The notes under the pieces are model-generated. The model was not told the DNA's origin and ran no database searches. It was given only the letters and a program-made list of their open reading frames with translations. This document shows, piece by piece, positions 1-8,984 of a stretch of 64,000 nt of DNA (positions are counted from its first letter, which is position 1; every line of letters begins with the position of its first letter). The stretch lies in the NCBI RefSeq assembly GCF_008123515.1, contig NZ_VSSR01000032.1, positions 62,001-126,000 of the forward strand, read 5' to 3'. The DNA is from Bradyrhizobium cytisi (GTDB lineage: Bacteria; Pseudomonadota; Alphaproteobacteria; Rhizobiales; Xanthobacteraceae). Made by a program: the position numbers and the translations under genes.

Positions 1-608
1 CGTTGAAGCTCGCGCCCGTTTCACATGAAACGGAGGTGCGGCTCGATCGCTACATCGCGCTGCTGCGGGAATGGCAGGCCAAGACCAATCTGGTCGCGCC
101 CTCGACTCTGCCGCGGCTCTGGACCCGGCATATCGCCGACTCGCTACAGCTCGTGGATCTCGCGCCGTCAGCTAAACGCTGGGCCGATCTCGGCAGCGGT
201 GGCGGCTTTCCCGGCGTCGTGCTGGCCTGCGCCATGGCGGGGACACCGGGCGCCAGCGTCCACCTCGTCGAGCGAATCGCCAAGAAAGCCGCCTTTTTGC
301 GTGAAGCCATTCGCGTCAGCGCATCTCCGGGGGTCGTACATCTCGCTGAGATCGGGGATAATGTGGATAGAATCACCGGCCCCGTCGATTGCGTCACCGC
401 CCGTGCGCTGGCTCCGCTACATCAGCTCATCGGCTTTGCGGAGCCGCTGATGCGCCAGGGCGCAAAAGCGCTGTTTCTCAAGGGTCAAGATGTAGAGGCT
501 GAATTGACCGACGCCGCTAAATATTGGAATATTCAGCCGCAGCTCTACCAAAGCCGGACCGGTGACGGTTGGATCGTCGAGCTGACTTCAGTCGAACGGC
601 GCGGGTGA
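1..608 (+). CDS. rsmG: 16S rRNA (guanine-N7) methyltransferase RsmG (GidB), 5'-truncated
   Basis: RsmG methylates N7 of G527 in the 530 loop of 16S rRNA, using S-adenosylmethionine. The visible 200 residues carry the SAM-binding motif ADLGSGGGFPG about 60 residues in, and the family's VTARALAPL segment later. The first usable codon is a TTG at 3, but the frame is open to the window edge and the protein looks short at its N terminus, so the true start is probably outside. It lies 25 bp upstream of parA, the usual gidB-parA-parB order near alphaproteobacterial origins. A parS-like palindrome lies inside the gene at 17-32. Confidence 0.93.
   Translation, partial: LKLAPVSHETEVRLDRYIALLREWQAKTNLVAPSTLPRLWTRHIADSLQLVDLAPSAKRWADLGSGGGFPGVVLACAMAGTPGASVHLVERIAKKAAFLREAIRVSASPGVVHLAEIGDNVDRITGPVDCVTARALAPLHQLIGFAEPLMRQGAKALFLKGQDVEAELTDAAKYWNIQPQLYQSRTGDGWIVELTSVERRG
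17..32. other. parS-like centromere site inside rsmG
   Basis: CGTTTCACATGAAACG differs from the widely conserved parS 16-mer TGTTTCACGTGAAACA at the two outermost bases and at one central base. Thirteen of the 14 inner bases match. It sits 1.6 kb upstream of parB in the gidB-parAB cluster, where parS sites are expected. ParB binding is inferred from the sequence and position only. Confidence 0.55.
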
Positions 609-633
609 ACGTTCAGGGGTTGGGGAAATTTCG

Positions 634-1488
634 ATGACCGTGATTGACGAGCCGCAGCAAGACCAGACCGCCGAGGTCCCGCATGGTCCCCCGCGCATCC
701 TGGCGCTGGCGAATCAGAAGGGCGGAGTGGGAAAAACAACCACAGCGATCAATCTCGGCACGGCGCTCGCAGCGATCGGCGAGCGCGTTTTGATCGTCGA
801 TCTCGATCCGCAGGGTAACGCCTCGACCGGTCTCGGCATCGATCGCCGCAACCGCTCGTGCTCGACCTATGACGTGCTGATCGGCGAATCCAGCTTGCGC
901 GAAGCGGTGGTCTCGACCGCGGTGCCGCGGCTGCACATCGCGCCCTCGACCATGGATCTCTCGGGCCTCGAGCTCGAGCTTGGCACCACGCCGGGCCGCG
1001 CCTTCAAGCTGCGCGACGCGATCGGCGCGCTCAACAACAACGTCTCGCCGGAGGCCGACTACACCTACGTGTTGATCGACTGCCCTCCGTCGCTCAACCT
1101 GCTCACGGTCAACGCGATGGCTGCGTCGGATGCGATCCTGGTGCCGCTGCAATGCGAGTTCTTCGCGCTCGAAGGTCTGTCGCAATTGCTGCAGACGGTG
1201 GAGCAGGTGCGCTCGACGCTCAACCCGAACCTGTCGATCCACGGCATCGTGCTGACCATGTTCGACTCGCGCAACAACCTCTCGAACCAGGTCGTCGCCG
1301 ACGTCCGCCAGTTCATGGGCGAGAAGGTCTACAAGACCATGATCCCGCGCAACGTGCGCATTTCGGAGGCGCCGTCCTACGGCAAGCCGGTGCTGGTCTA
1401 CGATCTCAAATGCGTCGGCAGCGAAGCGTACTTGCGGCTCGCCACCGAAGTGATCCAGCGCGAGCGCGAGCTGCGCGTCACGCATTGA
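634..1488 (+). CDS. parA: Chromosome-partitioning ATPase ParA
   Basis: ParA-type Walker ATPase (284 residues) that moves ParB-parS complexes along the nucleoid. The deviant Walker A motif KGGVGKTTT is at residues 29-37 and has the signature lysine just before the GKT. A switch region (VDLDPQGNAST) and the later DCPPSLNLLT motif follow. The length is normal for chromosomal ParA. The ATG at 634 is the first start after rsmG and leaves a short N-terminal tail of about 20 residues before the first strand. It lies between rsmG and parB in the same direction, probably in one transcript with rsmG. Confidence 0.95.
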   Translation: MTVIDEPQQDQTAEVPHGPPRILALANQKGGVGKTTTAINLGTALAAIGERVLIVDLDPQGNASTGLGIDRRNRSCSTYDVLIGESSLREAVVSTAVPRLHIAPSTMDLSGLELELGTTPGRAFKLRDAIGALNNNVSPEADYTYVLIDCPPSLNLLTVNAMAASDAILVPLQCEFFALEGLSQLLQTVEQVRSTLNPNLSIHGIVLTMFDSRNNLSNQVVADVRQFMGEKVYKTMIPRNVRISEAPSYGKPVLVYDLKCVGSEAYLRLATEVIQRERELRVTH

Positions 1489-1503
1489 CGACGATGTCGG
1501 TCC

Positions 1504-1590
1504 GTAGGGTGGGTTAGCCGAAGGCGTAACCCACCATTCTGCCGCCGCGAACAAAACAATGGTGGGTTACGCTTCGCTAACCCGCCCTAC
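1504..1590. repeat. Large palindromic intergenic repeat (GTAGGGTGGG family)
   Basis: The ends GTAGGGTGGGTTAG (1504-1517) and CTAACCCGCCCTAC (1577-1590) pair with one mismatch. An inner pair, GTAACCCACCATT (1527-1539) and AATGGTGGGTTAC (1558-1570), is perfect. The whole unit could fold as one long hairpin between parA and parB. A diverged relative is at 15011-15100. The frame in front of parB runs through this element, which argues against an upstream parB start. Confidence 0.85.
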
Positions 1591-1642
1591 GATTCGAAAT
1601 TCAGTTCTGGAGTGCTGCAGCGTGAATCCAAGGGAGCTGGCG

Positions 1643-2530
1643 ATGGCCGACGAAGCACGTTCGCGATTGGGCCGAGGTCTTGCGAGTCTGATCGGCGATG
1701 TCGGCGGCGAAGCTCAGCACGTCGACCGGCCGCGCGCGCAGCGCAAGGTGCCGATCGAATTCATCAAGGCCAATCCGCGCAACCCGCGCCGCACCTTTTC
1801 GGACACCGAGCTCAAGGAGCTCTCCGAATCGATCAAGCAGCACGGCGTGATCCAGCCGATCGTGGTGCGCCCCGTGAAGGGCGCGCAGGATCGCTTTGAG
1901 ATCATCGCCGGCGAGCGGCGCTGGCGCGCCTCGCAGATGGCCGGCCTGCATGAAGTGCCGATCGTGCCGGTCGACATCAGCGACAGCGATGCGCTGGAGT
2001 TCGCGATCGTCGAGAACGTGCAGCGCGAAGACCTCAACCCGATGGAAGAGGCGCAGGGCTATCACGCACTCGCCAATGAGTTCAAACGCAGCCAGGACGA
2101 CATCGCAAGAGTCGTCGGCAAGAGCCGCAGCCACGTCGCCAACATGATGCGACTGACAAAACTGCCGGCCGAGGTGCAGGCCTTCATCGCGACCGGCGAG
2201 CTGACCGCCGGTCACGCCCGCGCGCTGATCGGCGTGCCCGATCCGCTCGCCGCCGCCAAGCGCATCGTCGCGGAGGGCCTCAACGTTCGCCAGGCCGAAG
2301 CGCTCGCGCATGAAGAGGGTGTGCCGGAGCGCAAGCCGCAAAAGGCGCGCACAACCGCGGGCAAGGAAAAGGATCCTGATACGATCGATCTGGAGAAGCG
2401 CGTCAGCGACGCACTCGGCCTCAAGGTTACCGTCAGTCATCGCGATCCCGGCGGCTCGGTCCAGATCAGCTACCGCAACCTCGATCAGCTCGACGAGGTG
2501 ATGAAGCGGCTGGCGAAGGGCGCGCTGTAA
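1643..2530 (+). CDS. parB: Chromosome-partitioning protein ParB (CTP-dependent parS binder)
   Basis: ParB binds parS, spreads along DNA as a CTP-gated clamp and stimulates ParA. From the ATG at 1643 the protein has 295 residues. It has an N-terminal ParA-interacting segment (RLGRGLASLIG), the ParB/Srx CTPase core with GERRWRAS near residues 90-97, a helix-turn-helix around VGKSRSHVANMMRL, and a C-terminal dimerisation domain. The start is chosen because AGGGAG lies just upstream and because the longer frame crosses a palindromic repeat. Confidence 0.95.
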   Translation: MADEARSRLGRGLASLIGDVGGEAQHVDRPRAQRKVPIEFIKANPRNPRRTFSDTELKELSESIKQHGVIQPIVVRPVKGAQDRFEIIAGERRWRASQMAGLHEVPIVPVDISDSDALEFAIVENVQREDLNPMEEAQGYHALANEFKRSQDDIARVVGKSRSHVANMMRLTKLPAEVQAFIATGELTAGHARALIGVPDPLAAAKRIVAEGLNVRQAEALAHEEGVPERKPQKARTTAGKEKDPDTIDLEKRVSDALGLKVTVSHRDPGGSVQISYRNLDQLDEVMKRLAKGAL

Positions 2531-2570
2531 TTCACCTTCAATGTTGGTAGGACGCGCAACTCTCCCCACT

Positions 2571-2657
2571 CGTCATTGCGAGCGAAGCGAGGCAATCCAG
2601 AATCTCTCCGCGGACGGATTCTGGATTGCTTCGTCGCAAGAGCTCCTCGCAATGACG
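2571..2657. repeat. Palindromic intergenic repeat (CGTCATTGCGAGCG family)
   Basis: CGTCATTGCGAG at the left end pairs with the CGCAATGACG end. GCAATCCAGAATC pairs with GATTCTGGATTGC around a short loop. It lies between the convergent parB and holA genes and could act as a bidirectional terminator. A second copy is at 9718-9797. Confidence 0.85.
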
Positions 2658-2677
2658 GGGAGAGAGCGCGGTCCTAA

Positions 2678-3706
2678 TTAGCCCCGCCGCTTCGCGTTCG
2701 CGGCGATAGCCATCAGCGTGCGCTGGGCGATGGCGGCGGCCAGCGTCGATTGCTTGCGGGTGTCGAGCGCGGCGGTTGCGAGCTGCTCGATGATGCCGGC
2801 GAGCCTTGCCACGCTGAAATTGCGCAGCGCGGTTTCGACCGCAGGCTTTCGTGAAAAATGCAGCCGCGGATATCCGCCGTCGAGCACGGCGGAGGCCGGC
2901 GTGCCGTCGGCAATCGCGAGCGCGGATTTGTGCAGCCATGCCGCCTGGCGCTGTGCCGCCGAGATGATTACGCCGGGATAGGTGCCGGCGATCATGGCCT
3001 TTGCGAATTCGGTCTCGACGATATCGGGCCGGCCGGCGAAGGCGCCGTCGACGATCGGATCGAGCTTCAGCTCGGACGCGTCGGCGACGACCGCCATCAC
3101 GTCATCCAGCGTGATCTCGCCTTTGCCGTGGGCGTAGAGCGTGAGCTTGCGCAGCTCGTTGCGCGAAGCCTGGCGGTCGCCGCCGAGGAACGACATCAGC
3201 GCGGCGCGGGCATCCTTGGCGATGCGCAAATTGGCGATGCGGAGCTCGTCCTCCATCAGTTTTGCCAGGTCGCGCTCGGTGTCGGGATAGCAGCCGATCG
3301 CCACGGCGGTCTTCGCCTTCTCGCAGGCCTTGCGCAGCGGAGACTCCGGGCGCAGCTCGCCGGCCTCGATCACGATGCGGCAATCCTTCACCGGCATCTC
3401 AGCCAGCGTGTCGACGCCGCTGGCAAAGCTGCGCGAGCCGGCGCGGATGCGAATGGCGCGGCGACCGCCGAACAGCGGCACGGTCATGGCCTCGTCGACC
3501 AGGCGCGAAGGCTCGGCGGAGAGCTCGTCGCCATCGAGCTTGACCAGCGAGAATGGATCATTGGGATCATCGACCCCAGAGGCGATCAGCGCATCGGCGC
3601 GCTCGCGCACGAGGCCGGCATCGGGACCATAGAGCAGGATGATCGGGCGGCCCGCATCGGGGCGGGCGAGGAAGGCATCGATCTCTTTTCCGCGCAGTGC
3701 GACCAT
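2678..3706 (-). CDS. holA: DNA polymerase III subunit delta
   Basis: HolA is the delta subunit of the clamp loader and opens the beta sliding clamp. The 342-residue product begins with the AAA-like segment (IILLYGPDAGLVRERAD), continues with VDEAMTVPLFGGRRAIRI, and has a C-terminal helical domain with the HKSALAIADG segment. The length is typical. It is the last gene of the leuS-lptE-holA operon, starting 29 bp after lptE, a conserved arrangement that joins translation, envelope and replication genes in many proteobacteria. Confidence 0.93.
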   Translation of the reverse strand: MVALRGKEIDAFLARPDAGRPIILLYGPDAGLVRERADALIASGVDDPNDPFSLVKLDGDELSAEPSRLVDEAMTVPLFGGRRAIRIRAGSRSFASGVDTLAEMPVKDCRIVIEAGELRPESPLRKACEKAKTAVAIGCYPDTERDLAKLMEDELRIANLRIAKDARAALMSFLGGDRQASRNELRKLTLYAHGKGEITLDDVMAVVADASELKLDPIVDGAFAGRPDIVETEFAKAMIAGTYPGVIISAAQRQAAWLHKSALAIADGTPASAVLDGGYPRLHFSRKPAVETALRNFSVARLAGIIEQLATAALDTRKQSTLAAAIAQRTLMAIAANAKRRG

Positions 3707-3735
3707 GACCTAGATCGTCATGCCAGGAAGCAAGC

Positions 3736-4287
3736 TCAAGTGCCTGCGGTGAAGAACGCGGCGAGCCGGGTGTTGATGTTCTCGGCGATCTCGTTGGCGG
3801 CACGATCCTCGGCATCACGCACCGCGCGGTTGCGGGCGAAGCGCTGGTAGGAGCCGGGCATGTCGTAGGACACGCGCGAGAACGTCGTGCCGGTCATCAC
3901 CGACTTGCCGGTCACGACCTCGATCAGATTGTACTGGCAGTCGATGCCGTAATTCTCGCTGTTCGGCAGGCCGGTGGCGGGATCGACGATCAGGGACGAC
4001 TTGGTGGAGGTGAAGCGGATCACCAGGCGGTGGGTCGGCGGCATGCCCGTGGCCGAGCCGTAGAGCTTGAACGCCAGCGCGTTGCGGACCTCGACCCCGA
4101 CCCGGGCTTCGCGGGAGGCGTTCGCCTTGTCGATCGGCGGCAGCTCGACGCCCATCAGCTTCTCACGCAAGCCGGGGGTGCCGTCGGTATGCTCGGCATA
4201 CATCGGCTGGAAACAGCCAGCCGTCAGCGCCGCCAATGCGGCGACCGCCAGCAAGCGGGCTGCGATACGGATCCTAGCCGACAACAT
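3736..4287 (-). CDS. lptE: LPS-assembly lipoprotein LptE
   Basis: LptE is an outer-membrane lipoprotein that plugs and folds the LptD barrel, which delivers LPS to the cell surface. The 183-residue product has a basic N terminus, a hydrophobic stretch and a lipobox LTAGC with the lipidated cysteine at residue 25, followed by FQPMYAEH, as is common in the family. Its start overlaps the end of leuS by 14 bp, suggesting translational coupling. Sequence conservation in LptE is low, so the call rests on lipobox, size and the leuS-lptE-holA context. Confidence 0.88.
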   Translation of the reverse strand: MLSARIRIAARLLAVAALAALTAGCFQPMYAEHTDGTPGLREKLMGVELPPIDKANASREARVGVEVRNALAFKLYGSATGMPPTHRLVIRFTSTKSSLIVDPATGLPNSENYGIDCQYNLIEVVTGKSVMTGTTFSRVSYDMPGSYQRFARNRAVRDAEDRAANEIAENINTRLAAFFTAGT

Positions 4288-6925
4288 TCACGATCCTCTT
4301 GGGGACGATGATCACCTTGCGGACGGGCTTGCCGTCCAGCGCCAGCTTTACAGCATCGAGGGTCAAAGCGGCAGCCTCGATTTCCGGATTCTGGGCCGCT
4401 GTTGCAACCGTGACCTCACCCCGCTTCTTGCCGTTGACCTGAACCACCAGGGTCACGCTGTCTTCGACCAGCAAATCGCGTTCGATTTGCGGCCAATTGG
4501 CCTCGGAAACCAGCCCGGGCTGGCCCAGACCATTTTGAAACAAGACTTGCCAGCACTCCTCGGCCAGGTGCGGCATCATCGGGGAGAACAGCTGAACCAG
4601 GATCTGGCTGGCTTCCCGGATTGCCCAAGCCAAATCTGGAGTGAGGTCAGCGGCTGGCTGGCCGGGGCGCTGCAGCACCTCCGAGAACGTATTCGTGAAT
4701 TCACGGATATGGGCGAGGCAGACGTTGAAGTGGAGCCGCTCGACGCCGGTCGTGACCTTGTCGAGCGCGCCGTGGGCGGCCTTGCGCAAGGCGGCCGCGT
4801 CCGGACCGAAGGCGGCCGGCCGGGTCGCCGGCGCGATCTTGCCGAGTTCCACCGAGTCGTTCACCAGCCGCCACAGCCGCTGCACGAAGCGCGAGGCGCC
4901 CTGGACGCGCTCGTCGCTCCAGATCACGTCGCGGTCGGGCGGAGAGTCCGACAGCATGAACCAGCGGGCGACATCGGCGCCGTAGGTCGCGATGATGTCG
5001 TCGGGGTCGACCGTATTCTTCTTCGACTTCGACATCTTCTCGATCGCGCCGATCTGGATGTCCTCGCCGGTCGCAAGCAGCGTCGCGCGGCGTCCGTTGC
5101 CGCCAACCTCGACCTTCACCTCGGCCGGCTGCACCCAGGTGCCGTCGGCCTTCTGGTAGGTCTCGTGCACCACCATGCCTTGCGTGAACATGCCGGCGAA
5201 CGGCTCGTCCAGCGCGATGTGCCCGGTCGCCTTCATGGCGCGGGTGAAGAAGCGGCTGTAGAGCAGATGCAGGATCGCGTGCTCGACGCCGCCGATATAC
5301 TGGTCGACCGGCAGCATCCGGTTGGCGACCGCAGGCGTCGTCGGCGCGTTCTCGTTCCAGGGATCGGTGAAGCGCGCAAAATACCAGGACGAATCCACGA
5401 AGGTGTCCATGGTGTCGGTTTCGCGCAACGCCTTAGCCCCGCATTTCGGGCAGGTGATGTGCTTCCAGGTCGGGTGATGATCGAGCGCGTTGCCCGGCTT
5501 GTCGAAGCTCACATCCTCCGGCAGCACAACCGGCAGGTCGGCATCCGGGACCGGCACCACGTCGCACTTTGGACAGTGGATGACAGGAATCGGGCAGCCC
5601 CAATAGCGCTGGCGCGAAATGCCCCAGTCGCGCAGGCGGAAATTGACCTGTCGCTCGCCGACCGGCGCATTGCCGCGTAGTTCGGCCTCGAGGCGTTTTG
5701 CAACTTCTTCCTTCGCCTGCTCGATGGTCATGCCGTCAAGGAAGCGCGAATTGATCATGCGGCCGTCGCCATCATAGGCGGTGTCGGTGATGACGAATGT
5801 CTTGGGATCCTGGCCCTCGGGGCACACGACCGGCGTGTTGCCGAGATTGTACTTGTTGACGAAATCGAGGTCGCGCTGGTCATGCGCGGGGCAGCCGAAG
5901 ATCGCGCCGGTGCCGTATTCCATCAGCACGAAGTTGGCGACATAGACCGGCAGCTTCCAGCTCGGATCGAACGGATGCACCGCGCGGATGCCGGTATCGA
6001 AACCCTGCTTCTCCGCGGTGTCGATGATCTCCTGCGCGGTGCCGATCTTCTTGATGTCGGCAATGAACCGCGCAAGCTCGGGGTTCTTCGCGGCTGCCGC
6101 CTGCGCCAGCGGATGATCCGACGAGATCGCCATGAATTTCGCGCCGAACAGCGTGTCGGGGCGCGTCGTGAAGATCTTCAGCTCGCTCTCGCCGGCAGGC
6201 GTGGTCACCTGATCCAACGCGAAGCGGATCAGCAGGCCTTCAGAGCGGCCGATCCAGTTGCGCTGCATCAGCCGCACCTTGTCGGGCCAGCGGTCGAGCC
6301 CGTCCAGCGCGGACAGCAATTCCTGCGCGTACTTCGTGATCTTGAAGACCCACTGGCTCATTTCCCGCTGTTCGACGACGGCACCCGAACGCCAGCCGCG
6401 GCCATCGATCACCTGCTCGTTGGCGAGCACGGTCATGTCGACCGGGTCCCAGTTCAGCTTGCGCTTCTCGCGCTCGGCGAGACCTGCGGCCAGCATGTCC
6501 AGAAACATCTTCTGCTGATGCTTGTAGTAGCCGGGATCGCAGGTCGCGAATTCGCGCGACCAGTCCAGCGACAGCCCGATCGAGCGGAGCTGCTTCTTCA
6601 TCGCGGCGATGTTGTCGTAGGTCCAGGCTTTCGGCGCAACCTTGCGCTCGATGGCGGCGTTCTCGGCCGGCAGGCCGAAGGCGTCCCAGCCCATCGGGTG
6701 CAGCACGTTGAAGCCCTTGGCGCGCATGAAGCGGGCCAGCACGTCGCCAAGCGTGTAGTTGCGGACATGGCCGATATGGATGCGCCCGGACGGGTAGGGG
6801 AACATCTCCAGCACATAATATTTCGGCCGCGAATCGTCATTCTTCGAGACGAAGATCGCCTGTTCGTCCCATTGGCGTTGCCAGCGCGGTTCGGCGTCAC
6901 GGGCGTTATAGCGTTCGGAGGTCAT
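4274..6925 (-). CDS. leuS: Leucyl-tRNA synthetase
   Basis: This class I aminoacyl-tRNA synthetase charges tRNA-Leu. The 883-residue protein has the HIGH signature as HIGH at residues 50-53 (SGRIHIGHVRNY) and KMSKS near residues 629-633 (KMSKSKKN). It also has the CP1 editing domain with a TTRPDTLFG motif and the zinc-like CPKC pairs. The length is normal for LeuS. It is the first gene of the operon with lptE and holA. Confidence 0.97.
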   Translation of the reverse strand: MTSERYNARDAEPRWQRQWDEQAIFVSKNDDSRPKYYVLEMFPYPSGRIHIGHVRNYTLGDVLARFMRAKGFNVLHPMGWDAFGLPAENAAIERKVAPKAWTYDNIAAMKKQLRSIGLSLDWSREFATCDPGYYKHQQKMFLDMLAAGLAEREKRKLNWDPVDMTVLANEQVIDGRGWRSGAVVEQREMSQWVFKITKYAQELLSALDGLDRWPDKVRLMQRNWIGRSEGLLIRFALDQVTTPAGESELKIFTTRPDTLFGAKFMAISSDHPLAQAAAAKNPELARFIADIKKIGTAQEIIDTAEKQGFDTGIRAVHPFDPSWKLPVYVANFVLMEYGTGAIFGCPAHDQRDLDFVNKYNLGNTPVVCPEGQDPKTFVITDTAYDGDGRMINSRFLDGMTIEQAKEEVAKRLEAELRGNAPVGERQVNFRLRDWGISRQRYWGCPIPVIHCPKCDVVPVPDADLPVVLPEDVSFDKPGNALDHHPTWKHITCPKCGAKALRETDTMDTFVDSSWYFARFTDPWNENAPTTPAVANRMLPVDQYIGGVEHAILHLLYSRFFTRAMKATGHIALDEPFAGMFTQGMVVHETYQKADGTWVQPAEVKVEVGGNGRRATLLATGEDIQIGAIEKMSKSKKNTVDPDDIIATYGADVARWFMLSDSPPDRDVIWSDERVQGASRFVQRLWRLVNDSVELGKIAPATRPAAFGPDAAALRKAAHGALDKVTTGVERLHFNVCLAHIREFTNTFSEVLQRPGQPAADLTPDLAWAIREASQILVQLFSPMMPHLAEECWQVLFQNGLGQPGLVSEANWPQIERDLLVEDSVTLVVQVNGKKRGEVTVATAAQNPEIEAAALTLDAVKLALDGKPVRKVIIVPKRIVNVVG

Positions 6926-7121
6926 GGAATCGTTGCGTTTTCGTGGTTTCGGCCGGCTGAATTGGCCGGACTAGGCCATAGAAGTCCTCGGGCGGTCAAT
7001 GGGTTGCCGCTGGACGCTATGCCCCGCAATGCTGTTCCGCAAAAGTGCGGATGAGGGGATTGGGATCGGATTAAGGGGTGGGTGCGGAGAGCGAGCTCGA
7101 TCGCGCCGAGGCTGTGGGCTA

Positions 7122-7170
7122 GAGCATGATCCGGAAAAGTGTGCAGCGGTTTTCCGAAAAGATCATGCTC
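7122..7170. repeat. Rhizobial palindromic element (GAGCATGATC type)
   Basis: GAGCATGATC at the left end pairs with GATCATGCTC at the right end, and CGGAAAA pairs with TTTTCCG inside. This short hairpin element is scattered in intergenic DNA of Rhizobiales. It lies in the 257-bp gap between leuS and the diguanylate cyclase gene, in which I see no other feature. Confidence 0.85.
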
Positions 7171-7182
7171 AAACAATAACCG

Positions 7183-8880
7183 CTAGCCCGCCATCGCGAT
7201 TCCAGCGGGGCTGCCCTCGATCCGCAGAATGCCGTGCTCGACGACCTTGTTGCGGCCGCGATGCTTGGCGGCGTAGAGCGCAGCGTCAGCAGCTTCGATC
7301 AGGTCGCCCGGACGCAACGCCTCGTTCGGCCGTGTCGCCGCAACGCCGATCGACACCGTGACCACCATGTGGGCGGAGGTGATGTGCGGCAGGCAAAGCT
7401 TCAGCACGGCGGCGCGGACCTGTTCGCCGATCTCGACGGCGCGTATCACGTCGGTGTTCGGCAGCAGCAGGCAGAATTCTTCGCCGCCATAGCGCGCCGC
7501 AAAGCCCATCGTGTCGCCCGCGATGCCGGACAGCGACTCGCCGAGCCGGGTCAGGCACGAATCGCCTTCGAGATGGCCGTAGGTGTCGTTGAACAGCTTG
7601 AAATGATCGACGTCGATCATCAACAGCGCGAGCTCGCTGCCATATTGCTGCGCGCGCATCCATTCGAAGTCGAGCCGGCTCTGGAAGCCGCGGCGGTTGG
7701 CAAGTCCCGACAGCATGTCGATCGAGGCCATCACCGTCAGCCGGTCGTTGCTCGCGATCAGCTCGCGCTCGCGCTGGCTGAGCTGGGCGGCCATCGCGTT
7801 GAAGGCGCGCGCCAGCGGCACGAATTCGGAGGGCAGCCGGTTGCGCGCCGCGCGGGCCGACAGGTCGCCCTCGCCGAGACGCTTGGCCATGTCCGCGAGC
7901 ATCTCGATCGGCTTGATCACCAGCTTCTCGGCGGCGATCAGCGCGCCGAGCAACACGAACACGACGACGAAGGCGAGCTGGAGATAGGCGGTGCGGATGT
8001 CGCGGCTGACCGCCGCGGATACCTTGTCCTCGTCGATGCTGGCGATCAGGCGGGCATTGGTGCCGGCGATGCGGGTGTAGCTGACCGCGCGGCGTGAGCC
8101 ATCGGCGGCGAGGAACGACAACGAGCCTTCGTCCTGGTCGGAGCGCAAGGCCATGTCGGCGATCGCCGACATCAGCGGCATGTTGTCGAGCGGACGTCCG
8201 ACCGCGCTGTGCTGGTCGGCGGGCGCAGCCAGCACGGTGCCGGCGCTGTCGACCAGCACCGCCGTGATGCCGGCGCGGCCGCCGAGATTGTTCATGACCT
8301 TCGACATCCAGTCGAGGTTGACGGTTGCGAGCACGACGGCATCGGCAACGCCGCTGAACGCGGAGACCGGATAGACCGCCATGACGGTCGGCGACTGCAC
8401 GGGCCGCGACAGGATGAAGTCGGACAGGACGAAGCGGCCGGTCTCCTGCGCCAGCTGGAAATACGGCCGGTCGGAGAGATCGAGGCCGACATACATATTG
8501 TTGGTCGCGCACTGGATGCGGCCGTCCTGGCCGGCGATCAGGAGCGTGCGAATCCAGGGAAGGCTCGTCGGCAGGCTCGCGCGCAGCACGTCGCAGCTCT
8601 TGCTGACGCCGCCGGCGGAGGCGCGGATGAAGGCTTCCGATTTCAGGATGGTCTCGACCGACGAGATTACTTCGCGTTGCGCGTCGGCGCTATGCCGTGC
8701 CACCGTGGTGAACTCGGCCGTGGCCTGCGCAATCTGCTTGGTGCGGGTGTCCTCGAGCGAACGAATGCGCTCGAGCATCAAGGGCGCGACCAGAATCACC
8801 GCGAGCAACGCAAGCCGGGCCCTGATGCCGAGGACCTGCTTGAGTTTTGCTCGTTTGCGGTTGAAACTAACGTTTGCCAT
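7183..8880 (-). CDS. Membrane-bound diguanylate cyclase with periplasmic Cache-like sensor
   Basis: Predicted to make cyclic di-GMP. Order: an N-terminal transmembrane helix (LALLAVILVAPLML), a periplasmic sensor of about 250 residues that looks like a double Cache domain, a second helix, a HAMP-like linker (VIKPIEMLADMAKRLGEGD) and a C-terminal GGDEF domain with the active-site motif GGEEF (ARYGGEEFCLLLP). The residues five positions upstream of GGEEF are DTMG, so the RxxD inhibitory I-site is absent. The ATG at 8880 was chosen; a TTG at 8901 would add seven residues. It is divergent from yggS. Confidence 0.9.
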   Translation of the reverse strand: MANVSFNRKRAKLKQVLGIRARLALLAVILVAPLMLERIRSLEDTRTKQIAQATAEFTTVARHSADAQREVISSVETILKSEAFIRASAGGVSKSCDVLRASLPTSLPWIRTLLIAGQDGRIQCATNNMYVGLDLSDRPYFQLAQETGRFVLSDFILSRPVQSPTVMAVYPVSAFSGVADAVVLATVNLDWMSKVMNNLGGRAGITAVLVDSAGTVLAAPADQHSAVGRPLDNMPLMSAIADMALRSDQDEGSLSFLAADGSRRAVSYTRIAGTNARLIASIDEDKVSAAVSRDIRTAYLQLAFVVVFVLLGALIAAEKLVIKPIEMLADMAKRLGEGDLSARAARNRLPSEFVPLARAFNAMAAQLSQRERELIASNDRLTVMASIDMLSGLANRRGFQSRLDFEWMRAQQYGSELALLMIDVDHFKLFNDTYGHLEGDSCLTRLGESLSGIAGDTMGFAARYGGEEFCLLLPNTDVIRAVEIGEQVRAAVLKLCLPHITSAHMVVTVSIGVAATRPNEALRPGDLIEAADAALYAAKHRGRNKVVEHGILRIEGSPAGIAMAG

Positions 8881-8984
8881 CTTCGCTGCCCCCGCGGGCA
8901 AGGTAAAGCGAAGGGTTCAAAAACTCTTTCTTGAACTTGGTAAAATTGGAACTACCTCCGTTACTCCTGCAGTTGATCGACGTC

